This document shows positions 35,785-47,557 of a DNA stretch of 64,000 bases, piece after piece (position 1 is the first letter of the stretch; every line of letters begins with the position of its first letter). The position numbers and the translations under genes were made by a program. The notes below the pieces were generated by a model that did not search any database, was not told the DNA's origin, and worked only from the letters and a program-made list of their open reading frames with translations. The stretch covers positions 142,309,106 through 142,373,105 of the forward strand of contig CM060698.1 in NCBI GenBank assembly GCA_030686995.1, given 5' to 3'. This DNA is from Artemisia argyi (Eukaryota > Streptophyta > Magnoliopsida > Asterales > Asteraceae).

Positions 35785-38694
35785 TGTCACACCCCCAAAA
35801 TCGGGTCCAGCGGAAGCATACGTGTAGCTGGGGTGTAACTCAATCGGTAACACAACACAAGTACAAAAATGGTTTTCACTTTAATTATTTAGAATAAAAT
35901 CGTTTAATCAAAATGTTGAATTTACATCGTTAAAATTAGTGCGGAAGTAGGCCCTTAAAATAGTTTAAAAACGGTCCCCATATAAATAATCAGAGTCTTC
36001 TATGACCATGCCATGCCCTGCCAAAACCTCCAGTAGTGTGCCATAGGTTAAAACCTGAAAATACATGCTAAAGTGTCAACACGAGGTTGGTGAGTTCATA
36101 GAGTTGTTTAACAAATAAAGTTTATAGAAAATGATCACACAACAAAGGCATCGTAAATCCACTCAGTTACAAGTCCCGCCATAAGAGACTTGTAACCTGT
36201 GTGTTCACAACCCACTGCTAAATATAGTTGCATGTTTAGTAGTCAAGTACCCGCGGTCATAATAAGTCACAATATAAGCACCACCTATATAATAAAGAAT
36301 GTGGCAAGGCTCCTAAAATAAATAATATGCGTTCCGTAGACAGGGGAACGAGAGGTTGGCCGACCTCTAACAGCGCTATCCATACTACCTACTGCCCCAC
36401 ACAAGGAGGCCGCACGAACGGTACGTATAAACTGGAGTGCGAACGGCAAACCAGCAGGAGACTAACAATTGCTGATGCACGTACGGTACATCTTTCACAA
36501 ACTATTATATAGTAATCAGTTACTCCGTTGACAGGGGAGATTTTATGTTGCTCCGTACATGGGAGACTTTAGGTTGCTCCGAACAAGGGAGGCTTTATAA
36601 TGCTGCTCCGTAGACAGGGGAGACTTTGCATTGCTCCGTACATGGGAGACTTTAGGTTATAGCACGTACGGTGCATTAAGTTCAAAAGTTTATGTCAATT
36701 TCAAAAGTCAAGTCAAGTTCAAAAGGTCAAGACAAGTTCAAAGAGTCAAATAATAGTTCATTTAAAAACGAGCATGTATTCTCCCCCAAAAGTTGACAAA
36801 ACAATTAAAAGAGTAGGGGCTATGACTCACCTGGTACGATAGTTACGAAGACAAAAGTGGTTATGATGGAAATGAGGCTCGGTCTCTAACCGCGACCTAT
36901 AATGAACGAATGATACGATCTACTTAAATTATGAGGGGATGCGATGAATGTACATGCACATGAAGCCTATACCACTCGTAGTTTGAAAATAAGTGTTGGC
37001 GTTGAATTATAGTGTTTCCATAACTTAAGAGAATATTTGCTATTAGATGTTGTCAAATATATATATAGTTCGCCTAGTTTCAAAAGTGTATAACTTGGTC
37101 GTTTTAAGCTCGTTTTCTACGTTCTTTACATTCCCGGAATCGTGGGACAACATACTAATATATTTTCAATAGCTCGGCTCCTCTAGGTTACGTTTAACGC
37201 CTCTATTTGTCCGTCTAAAAATGCCAAACAGCATGCAGTTTTCAGAAAATATAGTTTTCGTCGTTAAACCCGTTTTTGGCGTATCTCCTTCGTTATTAAC
37301 TCGTTTTCATCCCCGTTTTCGGCCATAGTTCCGTCTCGGAAAGTATTTTCTAAATATTTGGTCAAAAGTTACCCCAAACCCACTGAGTTGGCCACGTTTT
37401 CATTTTAAGGACAGTAGGTTTATATATATTTTCAAAAATCATTTTCCTAGTTTCAAACTTGTTTCAACTTCAACCAAATCACTTTCAATCACCACAAATC
37501 TAGTCTAATCTTACCATACACCTTCTTAGGGTGTCATGGGTTCCTAAACATCATAAACCAAGTGGATCTAACAAGGATCTAACTATAATCACTTTCTAGG
37601 CTTTCAAAGTTAAAAGTTTGTAAAATAAAGTGGTATAAATAACATATGCATGTAGATCTAGTATATATATCATATGGATCTTGTATAAACTTGGTAAAAT
37701 TATAAAAATGAGTTACATATACTTACTTGAATATGATGGATTTGTGATAGGAAGTAGAACAATATAACCCAATGATCACTCCAAAACGATATATAGCTAA
37801 TATATAACCCGTAATTGATCGAAAAATACTTGGAACTATCGAAATCGAACTTCTTTTTCTCTTTTTCTTGCTTGGCCGAATGTTATGAAAATATTGGAAG
37901 GTTTTTGAGTTTATTTTGTAAGTGTGAAAATGTTGTGCTAGTTTCTTGCATCTATACTCAAAATATCTACTTTTTATATTATAAAAATTAGCAAGTAAAT
38001 GCATTTATTGAATTTTTGGTCAAAAGTGGTAAAGGGGACATGGGGTGTTCGGCTGATTTCAATGGAAGGAAGGAGGGAATAGTTGTGTCATAAATTATGT
38101 AAGAAAATCTTTACATTGGTGTAGGATTTAATTAGATATTATAAGTTTGAGAGGATACCGGGTACCGAGTTTGCTAGAAATAAATTTTAACGAAGTTAAT
38201 CGGGACATAATAAAGTCGTAAAATTTGTAAAAATATGTTGGGTATAAATATTGTGTGTTTGATTAATCGTCGTTTAATTTCTATGAAAACCGTCGAAATT
38301 AAATTAGGCGTACGATACGAAATAAATAAATTTCCAAAATACCGGGTAAATTAATATTATAATTTTTATATTATTAAAATGAATATAAAAATATATTGGG
38401 ATCATAGTTGAGATTGTCGGATCGATTATTTAAAATAATAGCTCATAAGATAACGTTTATTAGGTTGATAATCGTACGTTTACAAAAATGACGCAACCCA
38501 CGCATAAATGACAAATTTTCTCCGGAGGTGAATAGTGTTTTATGAATAGTAAAATTTTAAAACGCTTCTCAGAATATCAAATTGACCTCAAAAATGATGA
38601 ATAGTAAAATGATGAATAGTGATCGATGAATAGTAACCGATGAATAGTAAATGTTGAAAGTTCGGGAAAAGACCAGAATTTACGAGTTGTGACA
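35785..38694 (-). repeat. LTR (5' in element sense) of the gypsy-type element
   Basis: 2,910 bp, same length as its partner with no indel. It would hold the promoter for minus-strand transcription. Confidence 0.88.
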
Positions 38695-38699
38695 GATAT

Positions 38700-39933
38700 G
38701 AAAAAGATACAAGTGGCGGCAAGAATGAGAAACAAATGGAAGATGTTACATGAGTTATGAGGATCTCATATGAGGGCATTTAGGTTAGTTGATCTTGTCA
38801 TCTTACTTATCTATTTGAAATTGGAAAAGCTCATAAGACCACTTGCTAAGGCCTATAAATGTATCGCTATATGTTTACTGATTTGAAAAAGTTGTAGCCA
38901 TAAAATTAGTTCAATAAAATTTATACCTAAGAAATTGAAACTCACAAACAAGCTTTCTCAAATTCAAACACAAATTTCTTAAAACCAAAGTAACATATCC
39001 TACTAACCATCTCTCTTTTACTTGTCTTCCATTCTAAAATATATATTTTAACCTGTTTACCATCTTCAACTATGACGAAGACATGTTGTTTTCCGAACCA
39101 AAGATTAAAATCATAGTCTAGTTGAATGTAATTATTGTGCGAAACAACTTTATTACTCCTGGTTAATCATCTCAAGGTTATTTTAACACAATGTCATTTT
39201 TCGTTTTAGATTATGTTGCTATTCATTCGGTTCGATTTGACTAAATGTTTAAAATAGTTAAGTGTAACCAACTACTAATTTTGTGTACCTCGCATGTCGC
39301 ATTACGTGTCGAGTACAATTCAAACCAGGGTTGATCATGGTTTGAAAACCGGACCATACCGACTAAGACCGGGCCAGCCCGAAAACCGATTAGCCCAAAA
39401 CATCAGACCGAAGACCGGACCTAAATGTTCGGTTCATGTTCAGGTTGGTCAGATCCGGTTCAGTTCGTCGGTCTGGTCCAATTTAACAAAGCATAGTTTT
39501 ACGTAAGGCTAAACCGAACCGAATCAGACCGAATGCTAAATATGAAAAAAACGATAGATTGATGACCTGACCAAAATATGTTCGGTCCTATCCGGTTAGT
39601 CCGTTTCGGTTTGATTTCTCAGTTTAGTCCAATCCGCGATATATTATGCTCACACTAGTTCAAACTACACTACCCTCCCCATTAGTATTTTTCTTTGGCG
39701 GGCTACACATTCTCTTTTGGTCCGCGCAGTTTGTTTGCTGGGTTGTTTTTTTTTGTTTTATAAATTAACTACATTATATAATTGTGTCTATGAGATTTAA
39801 ATATTCATGTAAAAACCCTCTAAACCCTACTCTTGCTTCTCTAAATATAAGGGTTTATATTGTTGCTTCGCATAACAGATTAACAGCCTCGTTTTCAACT
39901 CAACCAAATTGAACCCATCATCTAAAACCCTTT
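38700..39933. other. Intergenic, upstream of the TTC27-like gene
   Basis: Mostly AT-rich. A stretch at about 39330-39640 is rich in ACCGG and CCGGT motifs on both strands and may be a decayed TIR element, but I could not fix its ends. From about 39800 the sequence becomes promoter-like, with AAACCCTA motifs. Confidence 0.45.
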
Positions 39934-39942
39934 AAACCCTAA
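39934..39942 (+). promoter_or_regulatory. telo-box motif near the TTC27-like start
   Basis: AAACCCTAA, 19 bases before the start codon, with a related TAAACCCTAC near 39825. Telo-boxes are common near the starts of plant ribosomal and translation genes; whether it acts here is inference. Confidence 0.45.
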
Positions 39943-39960
39943 AACCTCAAGCTTTCATCA

Positions 39961-42471
39961 ATGGCAGACCTTCAAACCCTCCGTTTACACGAACTCCATC
40001 TCCTCCATTCATCACTCCCACATCACAAAACCCTAATCCCAAAAGCCCAAATCAACCCCACAATCCAAACCCTAATCCAATCAATACAATCAGGCCAATA
40101 CACCCAAACCCTAATAACCCTAAGCCCAAATTCAGCCTTTTTCGACATTAATTTGAAAAACCAATCGATACCCATTTCACAGACCATCACCAATTGCATA
40201 AATGCGTATTTAATTTCGCAAGATAATAATGATGGGGTGTTTTTGGTTTTTACTGTTGCAGTTGCTGCGTTTTTGGGGTTTGTGCAGAGTAATGTTACTG
40301 GGCCTCCTGTGGATTTACCTTTGTTGTTTGGTGATGTGGGTAAAGAGGATATCGAAATTTGGGCTCGAAATGAGGTTATGTCATCTGGGTCTGATTTGAA
40401 TGGAAAGTTTGTTAATTTGGAGTATTTGGTTTACGCGAAAGTGTTGTTGATGGTAGTTAGGGATTATTTGAAGTTAAATGAGAGTAATGATGTTGGTTTT
40501 GTGACGTGTTCATGGTGGTTAGTTAGGATTCTTTTGGTTGAGCAGAAGATACTTGACGGGCATTCGTCGGTTTTGTTTCAGAAGTTGGGGGAGTTGTGTA
40601 GTGAGTGTTTGGATAATTTGGGTGATTTGGAGAAGGTGGGAAGGTATTGGGATGGGGTGGAAGAAGGGGTTTTGAGTGACGTTGTGGCGATGGTGTATTT
40701 GGAATGTGGGATTGTTGATTTTAGGTACGGACGTGTTGACTCGGCGAAGGGGAGGTTTGAAGTGGCGGAGAAGGTGTCTGGGTTAAGGTTTGAGGTTAGT
40801 GGCGCGATGGGGTTTAGGACTGTGCATCAGGTGGATCCGAAAGCGCAGCTTCGTCTTTTTGCTGATAATATGAGTTTAAGAGATGGAGGTGAGGGTGGTG
40901 ATGGTTTGAAGCGTGATAGTCAGGTTCATGAAGTGTCTGATGTGTTGTTGACTCCTAGGTTTTTAGAAGAGAGTGAAGGTTCGGGTGGTTTAAAGCCGGT
41001 TCAACAAGCTTTGATTTTGGCGCAATGTCTTATAATTGAGAAAAATACTCCACATGATGAGATGCAACGGTGGGATATGGCTCCGTATATTGAAGCAATT
41101 GATTCTCAGGCTTCGTGTCTGTTTGCTATTAGATGTTTTTGTGACTTATTACGTATAAGATGGGAGGGAACCCGTAGTAGAACAAAAGAGCGTGCAATTT
41201 TGATGATGGATAAAGTGGTTCAAAGTGTTAACGAGTCAGAACCGGGAGTTGCAGAGAGAATAAGCTGTTGTTTTGGAGTTGATTTACCCACCATACCAAC
41301 TCTTCGTAAGGAATATGCTGATCTTTTGATTAGTTGCCGCTTGGTAGGGGAGGCTGTAAAAATATATGAGGATCTTGAGTTATGGGATAATGTGATCTTT
41401 TGTTACCGTTTATTGGAAAAGAAAGCTGCTGCTGTAGAACTGATTAACACCCGTCTTTTGGAGAAACCCAATGACCCGAGATTATGGTGTTCATTAGGTG
41501 ATGTTACAAACCAGGATTCTTGTTATGAAAAAGCATTAGAAGTTTCGGAAAATAAGTCAGTAAGAGCAAAACGGTCACTTGCACGAAGTGCATACAACAG
41601 AGGGGAATTTGAAAAATCAAAACTTTTATGGGAATCTGCTATGGCGTTAAATTCTTTGTATCCTGATGGATGGTTTGCACTAGGTGCAGCTGCTTTGAAG
41701 GCTAGAGATCTTGAAAAAGCAGTTGATGCTTTTACACGCGCAGTTCAGCTTGATCCTGATAATGGGGAAGCGTGGAACAATATTGCCTGTTTGCATATGA
41801 CCAAAAAGAGACACAAAGAGGCTTTAATTGCGTTTAAGGAAGCGTTGAAGTTCAAACGTGATAGTTGGCAGATGTGGGAAAATTACAGTCAGGTTGCTTT
41901 AGATAGTGGAAATTTCTCTCTTGCATTGGAAGCTACACAGAAAGTGTTGAGTTTGAGTAAGAATAAAAGGATTGATGTTACGTTATTAGAGAGGGTAATG
42001 CTAGAAATCGAAGAGAAATCTGTTATTGGTGAATCGGGGATGGAAAGAAGTCGAGAAACTGAGCAATTAACTGAATTGATTGGTAAAATTTTACAGCAAA
42101 TCGCTAAAAGTGGAGGAGGTGGAGATGTTTGGGGAGTCTTTGCCAGGTGGCATAAACTTAAAGGGGATCTAGCGATGTGCTCAGAAGCGTTATTGAAGCA
42201 AGTTAGATCATATCAAGGATCCGAGTTGTGGAAAGATAAAGAGCGGTTTGTAAAGTTTGCACACGCTTCACTGGAACTATGTAAAGTCTACGTGGAAATA
42301 AGTTCGCGAAATGGTGGGCGTCGAGAACTTTTTGCAGCCGAGATGCACCTCAAAAGCACTGTTAAACAGGCTGCTTTGAGATTCTCAGAAACTGAAGAGT
42401 TTATGTCCCTTCAAGCATTTCTTGAAAAGGTGCAAACAATGTTGCAGGCTAGTTCAGTACCTAGTGCATAA
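39961..42471 (+). CDS. TTC27: TTC27/EMW1-like tetratricopeptide repeat protein
   Basis: An 836-residue, intronless protein matching the TTC27 family (yeast Emw1; a plant homologue exists in Arabidopsis). Start ATG 39961 in context CATCAATGGC; stop TAA at 42469-42471. The N-terminal two thirds are helical without clear repeats. From about residue 520 come tandem TPR units, clearest at 565-600 (GWFALGAAALKARDLEKAVD), 600-634 (AWNNIACLHMTKKRHKEAL) and 635-668 (WENYSQVALDSGNFSLALE). This arrangement and the length fit the family (human about 843). TPRs bind partner proteins; the yeast homologue is needed for cell-wall maintenance, but the plant role is not shown here. Codon use differs between the T/C-rich first 90 codons and the rest. 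Confidence 0.88.
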   Translation: MADLQTLRLHELHLLHSSLPHHKTLIPKAQINPTIQTLIQSIQSGQYTQTLITLSPNSAFFDINLKNQSIPISQTITNCINAYLISQDNNDGVFLVFTVAVAAFLGFVQSNVTGPPVDLPLLFGDVGKEDIEIWARNEVMSSGSDLNGKFVNLEYLVYAKVLLMVVRDYLKLNESNDVGFVTCSWWLVRILLVEQKILDGHSSVLFQKLGELCSECLDNLGDLEKVGRYWDGVEEGVLSDVVAMVYLECGIVDFRYGRVDSAKGRFEVAEKVSGLRFEVSGAMGFRTVHQVDPKAQLRLFADNMSLRDGGEGGDGLKRDSQVHEVSDVLLTPRFLEESEGSGGLKPVQQALILAQCLIIEKNTPHDEMQRWDMAPYIEAIDSQASCLFAIRCFCDLLRIRWEGTRSRTKERAILMMDKVVQSVNESEPGVAERISCCFGVDLPTIPTLRKEYADLLISCRLVGEAVKIYEDLELWDNVIFCYRLLEKKAAAVELINTRLLEKPNDPRLWCSLGDVTNQDSCYEKALEVSENKSVRAKRSLARSAYNRGEFEKSKLLWESAMALNSLYPDGWFALGAAALKARDLEKAVDAFTRAVQLDPDNGEAWNNIACLHMTKKRHKEALIAFKEALKFKRDSWQMWENYSQVALDSGNFSLALEATQKVLSLSKNKRIDVTLLERVMLEIEEKSVIGESGMERSRETEQLTELIGKILQQIAKSGGGGDVWGVFARWHKLKGDLAMCSEALLKQVRSYQGSELWKDKERFVKFAHASLELCKVYVEISSRNGGRRELFAAEMHLKSTVKQAALRFSETEEFMSLQAFLEKVQTMLQASSVPSA

Positions 42472-42595
42472 AGATCTGTGACGAACCTCTGTTTTCTGCA
42501 ACATTGATGCAAGCAAGGTGCATGGATTCTGAACTTAAAGTTTTTAATTTCATATACGCCGATTTACGCGATCAAATGGTCAAACTTATACTTAG

Positions 42596-42649
<54 letters not shown>

Positions 42650-44033
42650 CAGTTGGGTTATTAGTTTCATAGATTGTAGCTTCTGGTAGTTTGTATGTCA
42701 TCATATAATCGGGTAGATTTTGATTCTATACCCAACTTGTTTATTTGTTTTGTGATTGTCACAGGTTTATAAGTTTAAATATCTTAACTTTTTGTATACC
42801 ATAAACATTTTGTTGAAAATCATTCATTTCTGAGGAGCAACAGTTTCATTTTGTGATGTTGTCATTATGCCATTACAAAAGCCTGTATCATTCAGAACCC
42901 AAAGACCTGTAACTGAACTTTATTCTACAATAAAGTCATGTGCTTGTTTATTGTTTGGTTGTTGCACCCAACTTTAAAGGTTGTTTGTTGCTTGATTGTA
43001 GTTACAGTGGTTCGAGTATAGACTGTGCTTGTCCCTACATTGGCTGGTTTTATGTTTCCTCACATTCTTTTGATGCAGTTGGATTTTTTTATGTTTTACC
43101 ATGATTATGATTGATCCGTTATTAATTTCGAACCCAAATGTTGTACGAATATGCAAACAGATGATGGAAGATTTGTAAACAAAGATGAAGACAGAATATG
43201 GTTTTGGGGAATGGTTCTTTTGTGTTCATAGTAAAAAACATTCAATAACATGCATATAATATATGTGTAAACTTGTTTTAATTAGAAGTAGATTGCCTAT
43301 TGGCTAAGTTATTCTGTGGCCCAAATAATCAAACATTATTAGTATTATACACTTGGGTTAGATGTTATAAACAAGACCTTGCTCCTGGGAACATCGAAAT
43401 ATTGGTGGGTGAAAAACCCAGAATTAATCAATGCCCCAAGAAGGAAAACACAAAACTGTGAGTTACAGATTCCGCCTTTTTCTTTTTCAAACTGAACGAC
43501 TAATTAAAGTCCGAAACTAAGACAGAGGACTTGCCAGTTGCCATAAGGATTTACAATCTATTTTTCTTTTTGAAGTGTTTTCTTATAAAAATGAATTAAT
43601 CTTACCATAGTTCAGGTTACTAAACTTTTAATTTGAGTTACTTTGTTACACATTAATATAATTTTTATATGGTGAAGGAAACTGTGTCGTTTTGATTGTT
43701 GCTACAGTATGTTGTCTACAGTTCAACAGTGCACTGCTACAGGAGTGAAGGAAACGGTGGCGTTTTGTTAGATGCGACAGTATATTTGCTACAGTAAGAT
43801 TTTTTGCATATATCCGGTGGGTGGTCTTGCTTTCCACCACTTTCCAGAACAATCTCAACCCGAGTCCTATGAGCCGCGTTTCTTTTTTTGATATACCTTT
43901 TTTCTTAACCCCGACTACCCTAGAACATCTCAGCAATCTTCCGGATGTGTGTTGGTTTGTGTTACAGTCGATGGATGGTAAAGAACATCCAGAAACGTAA
44001 ACGAAGGTAACTTAAAACAATAATAATAATAAG
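42472..44033. other. Intergenic with T run and small duplication
   Basis: A T run of about 50 at 42599-42649 lies in the probable 3' UTR of the TPR gene. At 43673-43800 a GTGAAGGAAAC...GCGTTTTG...CTACAGTA block appears twice. No gene recognised. Confidence 0.5.
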
Positions 44034-44212
44034 AGGAGTGCTAGACTCACTCACATTTTACAAAATTTCTCCCGCACAATGAGGTGGAATGCACACCCAA
44101 TGCTCTCACTTGGTAAATTAATGCTCTCACATGAGTGGCTAAGATGCATGCCACCTCATTGTGTATTTGTGTGGGAGAAATTTTGTAAAATGTGAGTGAG
44201 TCTAGCACTCCT
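44034..44212. mobile_element. Long-TIR MITE (Mutator-like)
   Basis: 179 bp, almost wholly a hairpin: the left arm AGGAGTGCTAGACTCACTCA and its inverse on the right extend for about 70 bp each with few mismatches. The flanks are TAATAA repeats, which hide the target duplication. Long arms suggest a Mutator-type MITE. Confidence 0.7.
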
Positions 44213-44362
44213 ATAATAATAATTATCAAATTAGGGTTTCATTAGTATTTGGGGTTTTTGTTAACTTAGGTGTTTTGCTCGACGCTTTAGCCTAGAATCT
44301 TAAATGAAAATATACAATTTTAAAATTAAGGTTTTGTTATAATTTGGGAAGTATGTTTTTTT

Positions 44363-44402
<40 letters not shown>

Positions 44403-47400
44403 GAACTGTTTCCTATTTTTAGATGAGGAACATGCTTAGGTTTTCTGTAACAGGCTGCTATCAGGCATGAACCTGCGGTTGTGTGACTTTTGGCATAGCA
44501 TCTAAGGTTTCGGTTAAACATGAGGTTGTATGGCTTTTGGCGAGGCAGGTTACTAGACTTGCAGCCATGGCTTATGTATCCTCTGTTTTCCGATTCCCGT
44601 AAGATTTTTTGCAGATGATATATATTGATAATTTCTGGAATGACAGAAGGTTGTACGCACATTGGCAGAGCAAGCTATTGGACTTGCAGCCATGGAGAGC
44701 GTATCTGCAATATCGTACGCACCTCTTATATTATGGTCTGTGTGCGCTTGCATCTTCTGTCGATTGTGTTTACAGTCTGGGAACTATTGTGGATAGGCTA
44801 TGATGATTGTTGTAAACTGAGCGATAAAATGTGTCTTTTGAAGATCTGACCGTAACTGGGGCAATGACTGGATGGCATTGCATAAGTGAGTGCTGTGCAG
44901 CCAGGTTTCTTTGCAGCCAAAATGGGATTCGGATACTTCTGTGACCTGTGACATGACCACTATATACAGATCTGAGCCTAATCATGTACTGTACCACAAT
45001 TGTGTGTGTCCTGGGTTATGTTTGCAAAAAACATACGTTTGGAAACTGAGGAAGAATTGCAGGTTTGTGCTTATGTTATTCATTCGGTGAGTGTTCATTT
45101 CTTCAAGTATCTAATTGACTAGGAATATGTGCATACTATCGGATTGCAATTTGGTTTTTGTGCTCAAATGGATCAGTTTACATTAGAAGTGGAAACTTCG
45201 ACCTGTCCAACGGGTCGATTTGGGTTTTGTTTTGTAACTGAGGCAAACAATGAGCATATTATTATAATTTTTTTAATAAATCGAAGGCTTCAACAGTAGG
45301 CTACAATGGCAGCAGCAACCTTGCGGTAAGGCGCAATGGCAGCTACTCAACTAAATATGTATGTTCAGAAATATATGCAACTGGCCAAAGACAACTAGAA
45401 ATGACGTAAGCACGCCTTAAAACTGCATTTTTGCAGCAGGCCCAAACGCCACTTAAAACGATATGAAAAGGCTGTTTTATTATATCGTGTGTTTATTTTA
45501 TGCTTTTGCATTTGTGATAATGTGATTGATTTAGGTTTAGGATAATGGGATTCTAAGGTTTTGTATATAATGGTAATTAGGATTGCTTGTGAAACTGAAT
45601 TTCCGTAACTAAAATTGTTTTTAATGAACATGTAGCCACAGTTAGTGGGCTTGCTTATTTAAATTGATAAGCAAATAAGCGTTTGTAAAAAAGGATCGCC
45701 CAAGTGCAGCAACTGTTCTTAGTACATTTCTAACATCATTTATGTAAAGAGGTTTTGACTTTTATTTCTAACATCATTTATGTAAAGAGGTTTTGACTTA
45801 AATTTATACCTATACGTAAGTGTGTTGTCGTTTTGGTATGTTGTCTCTAAATTCGTGTTAACGTATGTTAACTCTTACTGTCTTATGCCTTTTGCAGCGT
45901 ATGGTAATGCGTGGATCGAAACTTCTAATAGCAATTGCAAATACTGTGTCACACACGAATATCCGTATACCGTCTCCCTCAATCCTTTTCAGGACAATTT
46001 GGTCGTAGCTACTGAAAACAGTATACCTATATATGTAAGTGTGTTGTCGCTTCGGTATGGTGTTCCTAAATTCATGTTAACATGGTTAGTTCTTACTGTC
46101 TTATGCCTTTGGCAGCGTGCAGTAATGCGCGCCTCGAAACTCTATAGGAATTGGCAATGTCTCCACGGCAGCGTTTCCAAATAGCAAAAGAAAGTTGTCT
46201 CCAATTTGTTATAGTATTATGCTGCCTACATGTGCAACAACGACTTCCACTGCTATGCGTAAAAGATGTGTTTTCTGGCTGCACACCTGTCTGGCCGGCT
46301 GAATATGACATCCAGTTCAGATAATATCCAACATACTCCTGCTACATGCTCTGGATGTCAGCAGATACCTGTAGATTTTGGTTTATTGGAATATGGTTCT
46401 ATGCCTCAAAGATTTTGTAACACATGTAAGACTAACTCTGGTGCATATCAGTAGTCTTCCAAAATTTTACAACTTAATTGTCCAATATCTATTTAAAGGT
46501 ATGCTAACTTCCTAAACTTTTCATCATTACAGGTATAAATAAAGGTTATTTTTGGTTCCATAACTTAGTTATTGTATACACAATGTAAATGGTTATTTAA
46601 AATATACTAACGGACAATAAATTGCTGTTGTAGCATATGTTACTGACGTCATGGAAAAGAGAAATTCCATGTTGTATAGGAGCAATCAGCAGCCACGTTT
46701 GACGTCTCAAGGTACAAAACAGACTCGCATTTCTCCGCGAACAAATACAGGAAAAGAATCATATGTAAAGCCATAATTTGATACTAAATTTTGTTAATAG
46801 CAGGGTACGTTTTTTGGTTAATATTTGGAGGTTTGCTTAAGCTGAATAGATAGGCGTTAGCTAGGGCATTTGGGTGGGCAAACATATCACTCGGGCTATA
46901 ATTCAGGGGTTAGGTTAAAGGGGTGCGATTCAGGGATGTGGTGTGGTTCAGGGGTAGTTCAGGGGTGTGGTTCAGATGGTGGGTTCAGAGATGTGGTTCA
47001 GGGAGAAGGTTAACAGAAAATTATGCAATCCCAAACAGCCCCATATTAGAGTAAATCCATGTTAGAGTAAATCCTTTATAATCGCTTGACGGAAAATTAT
47101 GCAAAATCCCAAACAACCCCATATTAGAGTAAATCCATTATGACTTAGCCTACTGTTAAGGCACGAATAATGCCACTCAGTAATGTTGAGTACGTCAAAG
47201 TAGGGTTAACTGAAATAGAACATTGGTGACTTGGTGTTAAAATGCAACTGATGTGGTATTTCAAAATCGACACTTTATTTAATATTTACTATATTTTACA
47301 AGTAGTAGGAATTTTTTGCGCATGTCATAAGTTTCATATAGTTATACTTACTGCATTTATGGTGAACTATTATTCCAGGTTCAAGCAGAAGAACATTCAA

Positions 47401-47514
47401 CAACATATGGAAAGTATATCACCTCCTTTTGCTCAAACAACTCAGACATTCAGTAGCAACGGTGCACAAACTGCTGAAAAACTGGAGTCAATATCAGCTA
47501 CACATGCTTACGAG

Positions 47515-47557
<43 letters not shown>

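Larger units (their letters stand above)
32151..38694 (-). mobile_element. Non-autonomous gypsy-type element with giant LTRs
   Basis: Two 2,910-bp LTRs (32151-35060, 35785-38694) in exact register (offset 3,634) flank a 724-bp core, with a perfect target duplication GATAT (32146-32150, 38695-38699). The primer-binding site and polypurine tract place the element on the minus strand. The TGTCACACCCCC terminus (plus-strand view) and the tract resemble Del/Tekay-type Ty3/gypsy elements. No gag, RT or integrase is present, so it must rely on proteins made by another element, like LARD-type derivatives. I noticed only two substitutions between LTRs (near 32509/36143 and 34947/38581), so insertion is recent. 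Confidence 0.88.

Noticed and set aside
32693..36512. Identical 61-residue frames at 32693-32878 and 36327-36512
   Set aside because: They are the same LTR sequence present twice; no domain, and the region is a tandem-repeat-rich LTR.
34089..38004. Identical 93-residue minus-strand frames at 34089-34370 and 37723-38004
   Set aside because: Duplicate LTR sequence, no recognisable protein features.
39330..39640. ACCGG-rich block, possible TIR element
   Set aside because: No matching ends or target duplication could be found.
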